NCBI GenBank assembly: GCA_018266075.1 | Contig: JAFEBB010000059.1 | Span: forward strand, 1 to 44,791 | Length of the DNA: 44,791 nucleotides | Reading direction: 5' to 3' | Origin: Deltaproteobacteria bacterium | GTDB lineage: Bacteria > Myxococcota > Myxococcia > Myxococcales > SZAS-1 | In this document: piece by piece, positions 24,952 through 32,629 of the stretch | Position numbering within the stretch: position 1 is the first letter of the stretch | Layout of the letters: each line of letters begins with the position of its first letter | Notes under the pieces: model-generated | What the model was told of the DNA's origin: nothing | Databases searched by the model: none | Seen by the model: the letters and a program-made list of their open reading frames with translations, nothing else | Program-made: the position numbers and the translations under genes

Positions 24952-25089
24952 CGCTGAGCCTCCTGCCGGGTAGACGACCCCTGGCGACGTGAAATTGGTT
25001 GGGGAGCGCTCATTCCGGAAGCCCCGGGCAGGTCATTCCCAAGGCCGCAGGGCGTGCAGGTCCCGGCGCCGCAGGCGAGCGGGCGGGGC

Positions 25090-25126
25090 CTCGATTGTAC
25101 AGTTGATACTCATGAGTACTGTCGAG
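25090..25126. promoter_or_regulatory. Nested palindrome upstream of the coiled-coil lipoprotein gene
   Basis: A perfect 12-bp palindrome TACTCATGAGTA (25107-25118) is nested between ACAG and CTGT and, outermost, CTCGA (25090-25094) and TCGAG (25122-25126); the arms are slightly unequal in length. It lies in the 273-base gap upstream of the gene starting at 24951, so an operator for that gene is possible. Confidence 0.35.
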
Positions 25127-25138
25127 CCCAAATACGAC

Positions 25139-25168
25139 GAGGCGCCGGCCGCGGAGGGTCGGCGCCTC
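25139..25168 (-). terminator. GC-rich hairpin after the membrane-protein gene
   Basis: GAGGCGCCG and CGGCGCCTC form a perfect 9-bp stem around a 12-base loop, 57 bases past the stop of the minus-strand gene at 25225. The following T-richness is weak, so it may end transcription only partly. Confidence 0.5.
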
Positions 25169-25224
25169 GAGAGGCCGAAAGCGGAGAGCGAACGGCCTCT
25201 TGGACGAGCGGAGTCTCGCGACTC

Positions 25225-26175
25225 CTAGACTTCGCGCGGGCGCAGCGGCGGGCCCACGGGCTCCTCCACAATCGGCCGACGCTCGGGTGGCAGGCGCGCG
25301 TAGCGCTTGAAGACGCGGCGCGTGCCCGCGGCGCCGGCGAGCCCGCCGAGGATGGCGGCGCCGAGGTTCAAGATCAGCGCGATGGCGAGCAGCCACACGC
25401 TCGCACGCACGCCTTTGACGGCAGCCAGGCCCACGTTCTCCGCGGTCTTGCCCAGGTTCTTGGCGCCCTGCTTCACGCCCTGCGAAGCCTGGTTCACCGC
25501 GCCCTCCACCTGGCTGGCCACGGCCTCGGCGTCGGCGCGGGAGAGGTTGGTCTTCTGGCTCAGCGAGACAACCACCTGCTCGTGGTCGAGCACGGGCTCG
25601 CCGTTCTGGGCGTTGGTCATGGCCTGCTGCTCGAGGTCGGAGATGGCGGCCTTGAGCTGCTCGGGCGGAACCGGCGGCCGGCCCTGGCTCTGGAGATATT
25701 TATTGGCCTGGTCCGCGAGCGCGTCGGGCTTCACCGCGCCGCCGAGCTGACCCACCACGGAGCCCACCGCGCCCGCCGCGCTGCCCGCGAGGTTGGTGAG
25801 CGTGCCCACGACCTCGGTGACGATGCCGAAGCCCGCGTAGAACGTGAGCGCGCTCATGAAGCCCCAGAGCGCGACGCCGTGGAGCACGCCGTGGCTGGGT
25901 ACGCCGTTGCCGCTGAGCCGTCCGGCGACGAACGCGCCGAAGAACGTGGCGATGATCGCCGCGATGCCCGCCCAGATTCCCAGGCCCGTGCCCAGGCTGC
26001 CCCAGCTGTTCGAGTCGCGCGGATTCAGCGCGCTGAGCCCGATCGCGGTGCCCAGCAGCACCAGCAGGAGCCAGAGTCCAATTCCAGTGAAGAGCCCCGC
26101 GAAGATGCCGCCCCAGCGGGCGCGGCCTTCGTCGGGGCGGTCGATGATGGGGCGTTCGAGGATTGCCGTGGCCAT
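25225..26175 (-). CDS. Multi-pass membrane protein with glycine-zipper-like segments
   Basis: The product has about 316 residues. Two hydrophobic segments near the N-terminus (GGIFAGLFTGIGLWLLLVLLG and GIWAGIAAIIATFFGAFVAG) and a third (VLHGVALWGFMSALTFYAG) are followed by a Gly/Ala-rich helix and a soluble helical region with KTNLSRADAEAVASQVE. A final membrane helix (WLLAIALILNLGAAILGGLAG) precedes a basic C-terminal tail. It resembles broadly distributed membrane proteins of unknown function. The start at 26175 follows AAAGGCGGCGAC; an ATG at 26217 is possible. Confidence 0.7.
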   Translation of the reverse strand: MATAILERPIIDRPDEGRARWGGIFAGLFTGIGLWLLLVLLGTAIGLSALNPRDSNSWGSLGTGLGIWAGIAAIIATFFGAFVAGRLSGNGVPSHGVLHGVALWGFMSALTFYAGFGIVTEVVGTLTNLAGSAAGAVGSVVGQLGGAVKPDALADQANKYLQSQGRPPVPPEQLKAAISDLEQQAMTNAQNGEPVLDHEQVVVSLSQKTNLSRADAEAVASQVEGAVNQASQGVKQGAKNLGKTAENVGLAAVKGVRASVWLLAIALILNLGAAILGGLAGAAGTRRVFKRYARLPPERRPIVEEPVGPPLRPREV

Positions 26176-26351
26176 GTCGCCGCCTTTGTCCAAAGGGTCC
26201 ATTCCCGGATTGGCCATGGACGCGGCGAGGCGCATCCCAGCGGGCGGCGCGGCGAGCCACACGCCGCGGCTCGGGCTTCAGCGGGTCGGGCGGCTGGCGC
26301 GCTCCGCTGGCGGCCGCCGGTCCGCAGGCAGAGCGAAGAGGCGTCAAAAAA

Positions 26352-26357
26352 TATAAC
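26352..26357 (+). promoter_or_regulatory. Candidate -10 element very close to a start codon
   Basis: TATAAC sits in a sharply AT-rich 25-base patch directly before the ATG at 26370. If it is the -10 box, the transcript leader would be only a few bases long. No matching -35 was recognised and there is no clear Shine-Dalgarno. Confidence 0.3.
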
Positions 26358-26369
26358 ATTTGAGTTCAC

Positions 26370-27317
26370 ATGCCCGCGCGCGTCACCGCCCCCATCGCCG
26401 ATTCGCTGAGCGCCGCCAAGCGCGTGCTCCTCGCCGGCTGCGGCGGCGGCTACGACGTCTTCGGCGCGATCCCGCTCGCCCTCGAGCTCGAGGAGCGCGG
26501 CGTGGAGACGCACCTCGCGAACCTCTCGTTCACCTACTTGAACGGGCTCCAGGGCGCGCTCCAGGAGTCCACCGTCCCCGACCTCTACGCCGTGCCTGGC
26601 AGCGCTGCGGTCTGGGATCAGTACTGCCCCGAGGCGTGGCTGGCGCGCTTTCTGAGCGGGAAGCTCGGGATCGACCGGCCGGTGTGGGGCTTCGACAAGA
26701 CCGGCGTGATGCCGCTGCGCCGCGCCTACCAGCACCTCATCTCCAAGCTCGGCATCGACGCGCTGGTGCTGGTCGACGGCGGCATCGACGCGGTGCTCAA
26801 GGGCAACGAGAGCGCGCTGGGCACGCCCGAAGAGGACCTCACCTCCCTCGCGGCGGTGCGTCCGATCGAGCTGCCGACGAAGATCCTCGCCTGCATCGGC
26901 CTGGGCGCGGAGCTCCGCGACGGCATCTGTCACGAGCAGGCCTTCACGCGCATGGGCGAGCTCACTGCGCTGGGCGGCTTTCTGGGCGTGAGCGCGCTGC
27001 TCGCGTCGCACGGCGCGGGGAAGCGCTATGCCGAAGCGGTGGAGTACGCCTTCGCCAACCAGCAGCAGACGCGGCGCAGCCACGTGCACGAGGTGGTCCT
27101 CGCCAGCGCGCGCGGCGAGACCGGCCTGCGCGGCGAGTGGACCTGGCTGTCGCCGCTCTCCAGCACCTACTTCTTCTTCGACCTGCACGCGGTGGCCGAC
27201 TCGCACCTCTTCCTGGCGCACCTCGAGGGCACGCAGAACATCTGGGACGTGACCGCGCGCATCGAGGCCCTGCGCAAGGACGTGACCGTGCGCGACCGGA
27301 CCCAGATCATCCTCTGA
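26370..27317 (+). CDS. DUF1152 family protein
   Basis: The 315-residue product begins with a nucleotide-binding-like Gly-rich turn (KRVLLAGCGGGYDVFGAIPLALELEERG), the hallmark of DUF1152. Further conserved-looking blocks are DALVLVDGGIDAVLKGNE, LGLGAELRDGICHEQ and TYFFFDL. It is a soluble protein without signal peptide; the family's activity is not established. The frame is complete and of ordinary length. The gene is preceded by an AT-rich patch with TATAAC and stands alone on the plus strand. Confidence 0.8.
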   Translation: MPARVTAPIADSLSAAKRVLLAGCGGGYDVFGAIPLALELEERGVETHLANLSFTYLNGLQGALQESTVPDLYAVPGSAAVWDQYCPEAWLARFLSGKLGIDRPVWGFDKTGVMPLRRAYQHLISKLGIDALVLVDGGIDAVLKGNESALGTPEEDLTSLAAVRPIELPTKILACIGLGAELRDGICHEQAFTRMGELTALGGFLGVSALLASHGAGKRYAEAVEYAFANQQQTRRSHVHEVVLASARGETGLRGEWTWLSPLSSTYFFFDLHAVADSHLFLAHLEGTQNIWDVTARIEALRKDVTVRDRTQIIL

Positions 27318-27323
27318 GGCGAC

Positions 27324-27938
27324 TCAGCAGCTGCCGCACCGCCGCACGCCGCCGTCGCAGGTGGTGGGGTTGCCGTGCTGGCAGGTGAGATCGCAGTTGC
27401 CGGCGCAGGAGCAGGTGCTGCTGCCGTCGCAGGTGAGGGCGCAGCCCGCGTCGCTGCTGCCGCCGTCGGCGGGCTTGCAGGTCACGTCGCAGACGGAGTT
27501 GCCGGTGCAGTTCGCGGTCGCCCCGGACTCGAGCTCCAGCGTGCAGTCCGAGCCGCCCTTGCAGTCGAGCGTGGAGCCCGCGCCCGCGAGCAGGTTACAC
27601 GCGCTGGTGCCAGCGCAGGACACCGTGGAGTTGGTGCCGACCGAGATCAGCCCGCCGTCGGCGCTGCCGCAGGTGCTCTGGCCGTCGCAGGAGAAGTCAC
27701 AGTTGGTGGAGCAGGAGCCGGAGCAGATGTTCTTCGACGAGCAGCTGATCGACACGTTCGACGGCGGGGTCGCGCCGCCGCCGTCGCCGAAGGTGCAGGT
27801 GCCGCCGCTCTGGCAGGTGCAGGCGGTGTCGGTGCAGCTGCACGCGCCGGAGCAGGGGATGGGCTTGGTGGCCGAGCTGCACGCCGCCGCGCCGAGCGCG
27901 AGTGACACCACCATGGAGAAGGCAAAGACCACGCGCAT
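27324..27938 (-). CDS. Small Cys-rich lipoprotein
   Basis: The 204-residue product has a lipoprotein signal (lipobox GAAAC) and a mature part with Cys nearly every six residues, in short CxxxC-type turns (CSCTDTACTCQSG, CSGSCSTNCDFSC, CDGSSTCSCAGNCDLTC) between Gly/Ser/Asn/Asp stretches. This suggests stacked disulfide-stabilised beta turns outside the cytoplasm. It lies just downstream of a larger Cys-rich lipoprotein gene in the same direction (66-base gap). AGGAGCT precedes the start. No catalytic motif was seen. Confidence 0.7.
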   Translation of the reverse strand: MRVVFAFSMVVSLALGAAACSSATKPIPCSGACSCTDTACTCQSGGTCTFGDGGGATPPSNVSISCSSKNICSGSCSTNCDFSCDGQSTCGSADGGLISVGTNSTVSCAGTSACNLLAGAGSTLDCKGGSDCTLELESGATANCTGNSVCDVTCKPADGGSSDAGCALTCDGSSTCSCAGNCDLTCQHGNPTTCDGGVRRCGSC

Positions 27939-27968
27939 GATGAGCTCCTGGGAAGATTCCGGGCTAAC

Positions 27969-27987
27969 GACGCGCCGGCCGCGCGTC
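27969..27987 (-). terminator. Hairpin between the two Cys-rich lipoprotein genes
   Basis: GACGCGC-CGGCC-GCGCGTC forms a 7-bp perfect stem with a 5-base loop, 17 bases past the stop of the gene at 28005. There is no T-tract. It may attenuate read-through into the smaller lipoprotein gene. Confidence 0.4.
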
Positions 27988-28004
27988 CGTGACGCGGCCC
28001 GTGC

Positions 28005-29843
28005 CTATTGGAAGATCACGCTGCAGGTGCAGCCCGAGCCGCCCGAGCACACGTTCGAGGTCTCGTCCACGCAGGTGAGGCCGCTGCAACAGGTCGAGGT
28101 CGAGGTGCACGCCTGGCCCGGCTGGCCGCAGGTCGCGCCCGGCTGGCAGGTGCCGGAGAGCGAGCCGATGGCGATCTCGCAGTTCAGGCCCAGGCAGCAG
28201 TCGCTCGCCGCGGTGCAGGTGGCGTTCTGCGGCTGGCAGGTGGGCTGCGACGCGCAGGCGCCGTTCAAGCAGTACTTGGAGCAGCACTGGGTGGCGTCCA
28301 CGCAGGTGGCGCCGTTGGCGTTGCAGGCCCCGCCGCCGTCGGAAGGACCAATGCCGCCGTCGGTCGGGGGCAGGCCGCCGTCGGGCAAAGCCAGGCCGCC
28401 GTCGGGCAGGATGATGAGGCCCGCATCGGGCGGCAGCACCTGGCAGGCGTTGCCCGAGCCCAGCTCGCCGCCGGACGAGAGGCAGTAGAGGCCGTCGCAG
28501 CAGCCCGCGTCGCTCGGGTCGCAGCTCGTGCCGGCGGCGGCGCATGCGGGCGGCGGGGTGCAGGTGAGCGCACCCGTCGCGTCCGGCACGCAGGGGTTGC
28601 CATCGCAGCACTGGTCGCGGAACTGGCACGCATTGGTCGCGGCGATGCAGCAGCCCGCGTCGTGATCGCTCGCGTAGCCCTCGGGACACTGGGCGCCGCA
28701 GTTGCCCTGGCAGCCGCCGAAGCAGCGGGCGATGCCCTCGGAGTCGAGCTGGCACACGTCCTTGTGGCCGTCGCAGCAGTCCTGGCGCGCGTTGGAGCCG
28801 AAGGCGCCGCAGATGTCGCCCACCGGCTCGCAGCCCGTCGGATTCGTGCAGCGGCCGATGGTCTGGCCCGCGGACTTGTTGCAGGTGACGCCGTTGCCGT
28901 TGGAGCCGCAGCAGTCCGTGTCCGCCCGGCAGAGATCGCCGGTGAGGCGGCAGCCGCTCGCCGGGGCGCAGACCGTGGCGCCCGCGCCGGGATCCACGCA
29001 GAGGCGCGAGCAGCAGTTGGTGCCGCTGGAGCAGGGCTCGCCGTCGCTGGAGCAGCCGCCGCTGCCGCCGCCGGAGAGCGCTTGGCATCGACCCGAGTTG
29101 CCCCCGGTCGCGTCACAGCTGCCCGAGCAGCAGTCGCCGTCGGCGTAGCAGAGGTCGCCGATGGCGCTGCAGGCGTAGGCCTTCACACAGGTGCCGCCCT
29201 GGCAGTCGGTGGAGCAGCAGTCGCCCGCGGCGGCGCAGGTCTCGCCCAGCGTCTTGCAGCTCCCGCCAGCGATGGCCGCGCAGGTGCCGTTCTGGCAGTT
29301 GCCGCCGCAGCAGTCGGCGTTGCCGCTGCAGCCGGCGCCGATCTGCGCGCAGGCCGTTCCGTCGCACACGCCGCCCGTGCAGTTCAGCGAGCAGCAGTCG
29401 GTCGCCGCGCCGCAAGCCGCCCCGGACCCGCCGCAGAAGCTGCTCACCTGGCAGCTGAACCCGCCGCCGTCGACCTGGGCGCAGATGCCCGAACAGCAGG
29501 GCGCGCTGGTCGCGGAGGGATCACAGCTCGACGCGGGCAAGAGGCACGACGGCCCGCTGTCCGGATGGAAGCCGGTGGTGCCCGAGGAGCCGTTGGACGC
29601 CGAGGTGCCCGTCGACGCGCTGGTCCCGGTCGACGCGGTGGTGCCCGACGACGCGGTGGTGCCCGAGGCGGCCGACGTCCCGCCGCCGCCGTCGGGGAAC
29701 ACGCACACCCCGCTCACGCAGGTCAGCCCGCTGGCGCACGCGTTGGAAGCGGAGCAGGCGCCGCCCGCGTTGACGCCGCTCTTGTGACAGGCGGCGAGCA
29801 GGAACGTGAGACCCAACAGCAGACCGAGGTGGCGCGCGTTCAT
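28005..29843 (-). CDS. Lipoprotein with about twelve tandem knottin-like Cys modules
   Basis: The 612-residue product starts MNARHLGLLLGLTFLLAAC, a lipoprotein signal, followed by a Ser/Thr/Gly linker. Most of the rest is a chain of modules with six Cys spaced C-x6-C-x5-CC-x3-C-x4-C, for example CAQIGAGCSGNADCC and CNANGATCVDATQCC; about twelve copies can be read, some with altered spacing. This C-C-CC-C-C order is the framework of inhibitor-cystine-knot and related mini-proteins. Between modules there are Asp/Gly-rich runs (PDGGLALPDGG). The start at 29843 follows GAGGTCACC. The gene is divergent from an ECF sigma gene 130 bases away. It is expected at the cell surface; the role is unknown. 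Confidence 0.8.
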   Translation of the reverse strand: MNARHLGLLLGLTFLLAACHKSGVNAGGACSASNACASGLTCVSGVCVFPDGGGGTSAASGTTASSGTTASTGTSASTGTSASNGSSGTTGFHPDSGPSCLLPASSCDPSATSAPCCSGICAQVDGGGFSCQVSSFCGGSGAACGAATDCCSLNCTGGVCDGTACAQIGAGCSGNADCCGGNCQNGTCAAIAGGSCKTLGETCAAAGDCCSTDCQGGTCVKAYACSAIGDLCYADGDCCSGSCDATGGNSGRCQALSGGGSGGCSSDGEPCSSGTNCCSRLCVDPGAGATVCAPASGCRLTGDLCRADTDCCGSNGNGVTCNKSAGQTIGRCTNPTGCEPVGDICGAFGSNARQDCCDGHKDVCQLDSEGIARCFGGCQGNCGAQCPEGYASDHDAGCCIAATNACQFRDQCCDGNPCVPDATGALTCTPPPACAAAGTSCDPSDAGCCDGLYCLSSGGELGSGNACQVLPPDAGLIILPDGGLALPDGGLPPTDGGIGPSDGGGACNANGATCVDATQCCSKYCLNGACASQPTCQPQNATCTAASDCCLGLNCEIAIGSLSGTCQPGATCGQPGQACTSTSTCCSGLTCVDETSNVCSGGSGCTCSVIFQ

Positions 29844-29880
29844 GGTGACCTCACTGGTCCAACGTAGGCGAGGTGCGCGC

Positions 29881-29911
29881 GGAAAAGTTACGAAGACTGT
29901 GGCGTGACTGA
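29881..29911 (+). promoter_or_regulatory. Candidate ECF-type promoter of the sigma-factor operon
   Basis: GGAAAAGTT (29881-29889), 15 bases, then TGACTGA (29905-29911) resembles RpoE-class promoters, whose -35 is close to GGAACTT and whose -10 is close to TCTGA at this spacing. It lies upstream of the sigma gene, as expected for autoregulation. The match is partial. Confidence 0.35.
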
Positions 29912-29972
29912 CCGATTTCCGGGCGGTTGAAACGCAGTCCCCCGAGGCTCGTCGATGGGAGAGGAGTGTCCT

Positions 29973-30584
29973 ATGCTCGGCGCCAGCGCGTTCGCGCGCG
30001 ACTCCATGTCGAGGTCTTTGCCGCCCGAGTCGGTGGACGCCCAGGATGCCCTGGCGCTGGCGCGCTTTCTCGAAGGAGATCGCCAGGGCTTTGCGGAGCT
30101 GGTGCGTCGACACGCGCCGGGCGTGAACGCGCTCTGTACGCGAATGGTCGGGCGCGCCGTGGGCGAGGAGCTGGCGCAGGAGTCGTTCGCGCGCGCCTAC
30201 GCGAGCCTGGAGCAGCTCCGCCGCGACACCCACTTCCGGCACTGGGTCTACCGCATCGCCTTGAACCTCTGTCGCGATCACTTGAAGTCCGCGCGAGCGA
30301 GAGAGACCGCCACCGATTTCTCCATCGCCGAGGAGACGATCGCCGAAGGTTCTGCCACCGCACACGAGCGCGCCGCCTCCCGCGAGGCGCTCAAGGCGCT
30401 GGAGCGTGCACTGGGCGATCTGCCGCCGAAGTACCGCGAGGCCTTCGTGCTCTGGCACGTGGAGCACCTCTCCTACGAGGCCATGGCGGAGATCGCCGGC
30501 GCGGACGTTGGCGCGCTCAAGGTCCGTGTGCATCGTGCGCGGGAGATGCTGCGCAAGGCGCTGGGCGAGCTCCTGGACGAATGA
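29973..30584 (+). CDS. ECF-family RNA polymerase sigma factor (RpoE-like)
   Basis: The 203-residue protein has sigma region 2 (FAELVRRHAPGVNALCTRM to FRHWVYRIALNLCRDHLKS, about 40-115) and region 4 (ALGDLPPKYREAFVLWHVE to VRVHRAREMLRKAL, about 145-198), with the typical LSYEAMAEIAG helix-turn-helix start. There is no region 1.1 or 3, so it is a group 4 (ECF) sigma factor. GAGGAG (29961-29966) lies six bases before ATG 29973, which is preferred to the ATG at 29955. The stop overlaps the start of the anti-sigma gene (ATGA), so the pair is translated together. Confidence 0.92.
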   Translation: MLGASAFARDSMSRSLPPESVDAQDALALARFLEGDRQGFAELVRRHAPGVNALCTRMVGRAVGEELAQESFARAYASLEQLRRDTHFRHWVYRIALNLCRDHLKSARARETATDFSIAEETIAEGSATAHERAASREALKALERALGDLPPKYREAFVLWHVEHLSYEAMAEIAGADVGALKVRVHRAREMLRKALGELLDE

Positions 30585-31225
30585 AACCGAACCGAGGTCA
30601 CGCTGACGTGAAGACCGATGTCCGAAAGCTCATCCACGCCTACCTCGACGGCGAGCTCTCGGCCGAAGAGGCCGGCGCGTTGATCGAGGCCGTGAAGCGC
30701 GATCGCGCGGCGGGCCGCGAGCTCTCCGCGCTGGAGCGCCTGGGCGAGGTGGCCGAGCAGCTGCCCCGGCCCGAGGTGCGCTCCGACTTCTACGAGCGCG
30801 TGCTGGCGCGCGCGGACCGTTCGCCCTCGGTCTCGTGGCTGGAGCGGCTGCGCGGGTTCCGGCTGCAGCTCTCGCTGCCCCAGCTGGCGGTGCTTGCGGT
30901 TGTCTGCCTGGTGGCCGTCGTCGCGCCGTGGGTGGCGCGTCCGGCTCCGACGATCGACGCATCGGGGAAGGTGGCCGTCCAGTTCGTGCTCGCGGCGCCG
31001 CAGGCCACGCGGGTGGCGGTGGCCGGCGACTTCAACGGCTGGAACTCGGACAAGACCCAGCTGGTGCGCAACGCCGATGGCACGTTCCGGCTCTCGGTCT
31101 CGCTGCCCCCGGGCCGGTACCAGTACCAGTTCGTGGTGGACGGCGAGCGCTGGGTGCCGGATCCCCTCGCGGCCGAGGTCGTCGACGACGGCTTCGGCGG
31201 CAAGAACGCCGTGCTCAGCATCTGA
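30581..31225 (+). CDS. Membrane anti-sigma factor with periplasmic glycogen-binding (CBM48/AMPK-type) domain
   Basis: The product has 214 residues. Residues 10-60 resemble an anti-sigma N-terminus (VRKLIHAYLDGELSAEEAGAL) but lack the His-Cys-Cys zinc ligands. One membrane helix spans about 98-118. The outer part (about 129-214) is a CBM48/AMPK glycogen-binding-like domain with VAVAGDFNGW (145-154), a Gly/Pro turn, GRYQYQFVVDGERW (178-191) and a final VVDDGFGGKNAVLSI. Cytoplasmic sigma binding plus an external sugar-binding domain suggests that glucans or envelope glycans control the sigma factor. It overlaps the sigma gene by 4 bases. The sigma-binding role follows from context; the domain call from sequence. 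Confidence 0.8.
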   Translation: MKPNRGHADVKTDVRKLIHAYLDGELSAEEAGALIEAVKRDRAAGRELSALERLGEVAEQLPRPEVRSDFYERVLARADRSPSVSWLERLRGFRLQLSLPQLAVLAVVCLVAVVAPWVARPAPTIDASGKVAVQFVLAAPQATRVAVAGDFNGWNSDKTQLVRNADGTFRLSVSLPPGRYQYQFVVDGERWVPDPLAAEVVDDGFGGKNAVLSI

Positions 31226-31237
31226 TCCGGGCCAAGG

Positions 31238-31258
31238 GCTGTAAAATCATGAAACAGC
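31238..31258. promoter_or_regulatory. Hairpin after the anti-sigma gene
   Basis: GCTGT and ACAGC form a 5-bp stem around an 11-base AT-rich loop, 12 bases after the stop at 31225. It is too weak alone for an efficient terminator and could be an attenuator before the outer-membrane gene. Confidence 0.3.
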
Positions 31259-31286
31259 TCTGAACCTGGCTCGTGTGGCGCCGCAA

Positions 31287-31303
31287 ACAGTGGTAATCAC
31301 TGT
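31287..31303. promoter_or_regulatory. Perfect inverted repeat abutting the outer-membrane gene start
   Basis: ACAGTG-GTAAT-CACTGT is a perfect 6-bp dyad with a 5-base spacer, ending two bases before the GTG start at 31306. As DNA it could be an operator; as RNA, a hairpin hiding the initiation site, where no Shine-Dalgarno is visible. Confidence 0.4.
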
Positions 31304-31305
31304 GC

Positions 31306-32229
31306 GTGTCGGTGCGCGCGCGTGCCTGCCTTCTGATGCTCTTCTGCGTCGGGGTCTGGGGTCGCAAGGCCCGGGCCGACGTGCAGGCGCGCGGCTTTGC
31401 GGTGATGCGCGCGGGCGGCGGCGCCGCGTCGGACTTGTTCCTCGGCGCTGGGATGGCACCCACCGGAACCGGCAGTCTGGCGCCCTCCGCGGAGCTCGAT
31501 CTCTCGCTCGCGCCGGCGCTCAAGCTCTTCACCGACGGCCAGGCCGACCTCGAGCGCTACTTCGGCACGGGCGGCGACGCGGCGAACGCCTTCGGCGAGA
31601 TGTTGGTGCAGCTCCGACCGCTCAGCTGGCTCTACCCGGAGCTCTACGGGAGCGCGCAGGGCGCCTGGTACCACGACGTCCTCGGTCCGCCGGATCCGAG
31701 CATGCCCTACGAGCCCGCGGTCTCGCGCTCCCAGCTCTTCAGCGGCGGCGCGGCGCTGCGGGCGTACCTCGACACCACCGAAGCGCGCGTGCTCTTCGTC
31801 GCCGGCGAGCGGATAAGCACCGGCGCGTATCGATACGTGGAGCGGCCGGTGACGGCGCAGCTCTCCGCGGCCACGCCCCTCGGCCGCGACGCGCGCGTGG
31901 CCGCCTTCTACCGCTTCACCGACAACGTCACCGACGCGCTCGGCTACGCGTACACCAGCCACGAGCTCACCGCGAACGTGCTCTTCTCGCCGCTCGAGGG
32001 CCTCGCGCTGCGCGCCTGGGCTGGCTTCCGCGTGAACCACACCAGCCTCGGGGAGCTCGACCGCTTTCCCCACTGGGCGTTGAGCGCGGCGTACCGCGTC
32101 TGGGGGCCGGTCTGGCTGGAGGCCACGGGCTCCGCGGAGCTGGAGTGGAGCCACAACCCGGACGGCGTCTCCACGCTGTACACGGTCTACGGCGGCGTGC
32201 GCGCGGAGGGTGGCCCGTGGCGCCTGTGA
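31306..32229 (+). CDS. Outer-membrane beta-barrel protein
   Basis: The product has about 307 residues: a signal peptide (CLLMLFCVGVWGRKARA) and a body of alternating strands with Tyr, Trp and Phe at strand ends (GALRAYLDTTEARVLFVAG, ARVAAFYRFTDN, ALRAWAGFRVNH, WALSAAYRVWGPVWLEATGSAELEW). It fits an outer-membrane barrel of unknown specificity. GTG at 31306 was used; GTG 31312 or ATG 31336 are possible. Its end overlaps the start of a CBM48 lipoprotein gene. It lies in the sigma/anti-sigma cluster, suggesting a role in glycan export, uptake or sensing. Confidence 0.7.
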   Translation: MSVRARACLLMLFCVGVWGRKARADVQARGFAVMRAGGGAASDLFLGAGMAPTGTGSLAPSAELDLSLAPALKLFTDGQADLERYFGTGGDAANAFGEMLVQLRPLSWLYPELYGSAQGAWYHDVLGPPDPSMPYEPAVSRSQLFSGGAALRAYLDTTEARVLFVAGERISTGAYRYVERPVTAQLSAATPLGRDARVAAFYRFTDNVTDALGYAYTSHELTANVLFSPLEGLALRAWAGFRVNHTSLGELDRFPHWALSAAYRVWGPVWLEATGSAELEWSHNPDGVSTLYTVYGGVRAEGGPWRL

Positions 32230-32585
32230 GCCTCCGCATCCGCGTGGCGCTCTGCGCGCTGCTGGGCGCGGGCTGCGCCTGGAGTCCTGCCCCGCGGCTC
32301 GAGACTGGCGGGCACGTTCGCCTCCGACACGAGGCGCAACCGGGCATGACCGTGTCGGTCGTCGGTGACTTCAACGGCTGGACGCCGGGCCAAGATCCGC
32401 TGCGCGAGGTCGGTCCCGGGCGGTACGAGGGAATCCTTCAGCTGGGGCCAGGTGCGCACAGCTACGCCTTCGCGCAAGCGATCGATGGGGGCGTCGAGGT
32501 TGTCATTCCCGAGGCGGCCCCAGGCTACGTGGACGATGATCTGGGTGGACGCGACGGGGTGCTGCAAATCCCGGGGGAGCAGTAA
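32217..32585 (+). CDS. CBM48/AMPK-type glycogen-binding domain lipoprotein
   Basis: The 122-residue product has a short lipoprotein signal with C20 in LLGAGC and almost nothing else but one glycogen-binding-type domain: VSVVGDFNGW (46-55), GRYEGILQLGPGAHSYAFA, then DDDLGGRDGVLQI. The last block parallels the end of the anti-sigma factor's domain (DDGFGGKNAVLSI), so the two domains are related. GTG at 32217 lies six bases after GGAGGG (32205-32210) and overlaps the preceding gene by 13 bases; GTG 32226 is the alternative. It probably displays a glucan-binding module in the periplasm or on the surface. Confidence 0.78.
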   Translation: MAPVSLRIRVALCALLGAGCAWSPAPRLETGGHVRLRHEAQPGMTVSVVGDFNGWTPGQDPLREVGPGRYEGILQLGPGAHSYAFAQAIDGGVEVVIPEAAPGYVDDDLGGRDGVLQIPGEQ

Positions 32586-32629
32586 CAATGGATCTGCTGC
32601 GTCGTCGATCCGAGAGGAGGGCCGACTCG

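Noticed and set aside
28008-29867. A 619-codon plus-strand frame opposite the knottin-like lipoprotein
   Set aside because: Antisense of a Cys-rich gene; composed almost only of Ala, Arg, Gly and Val.
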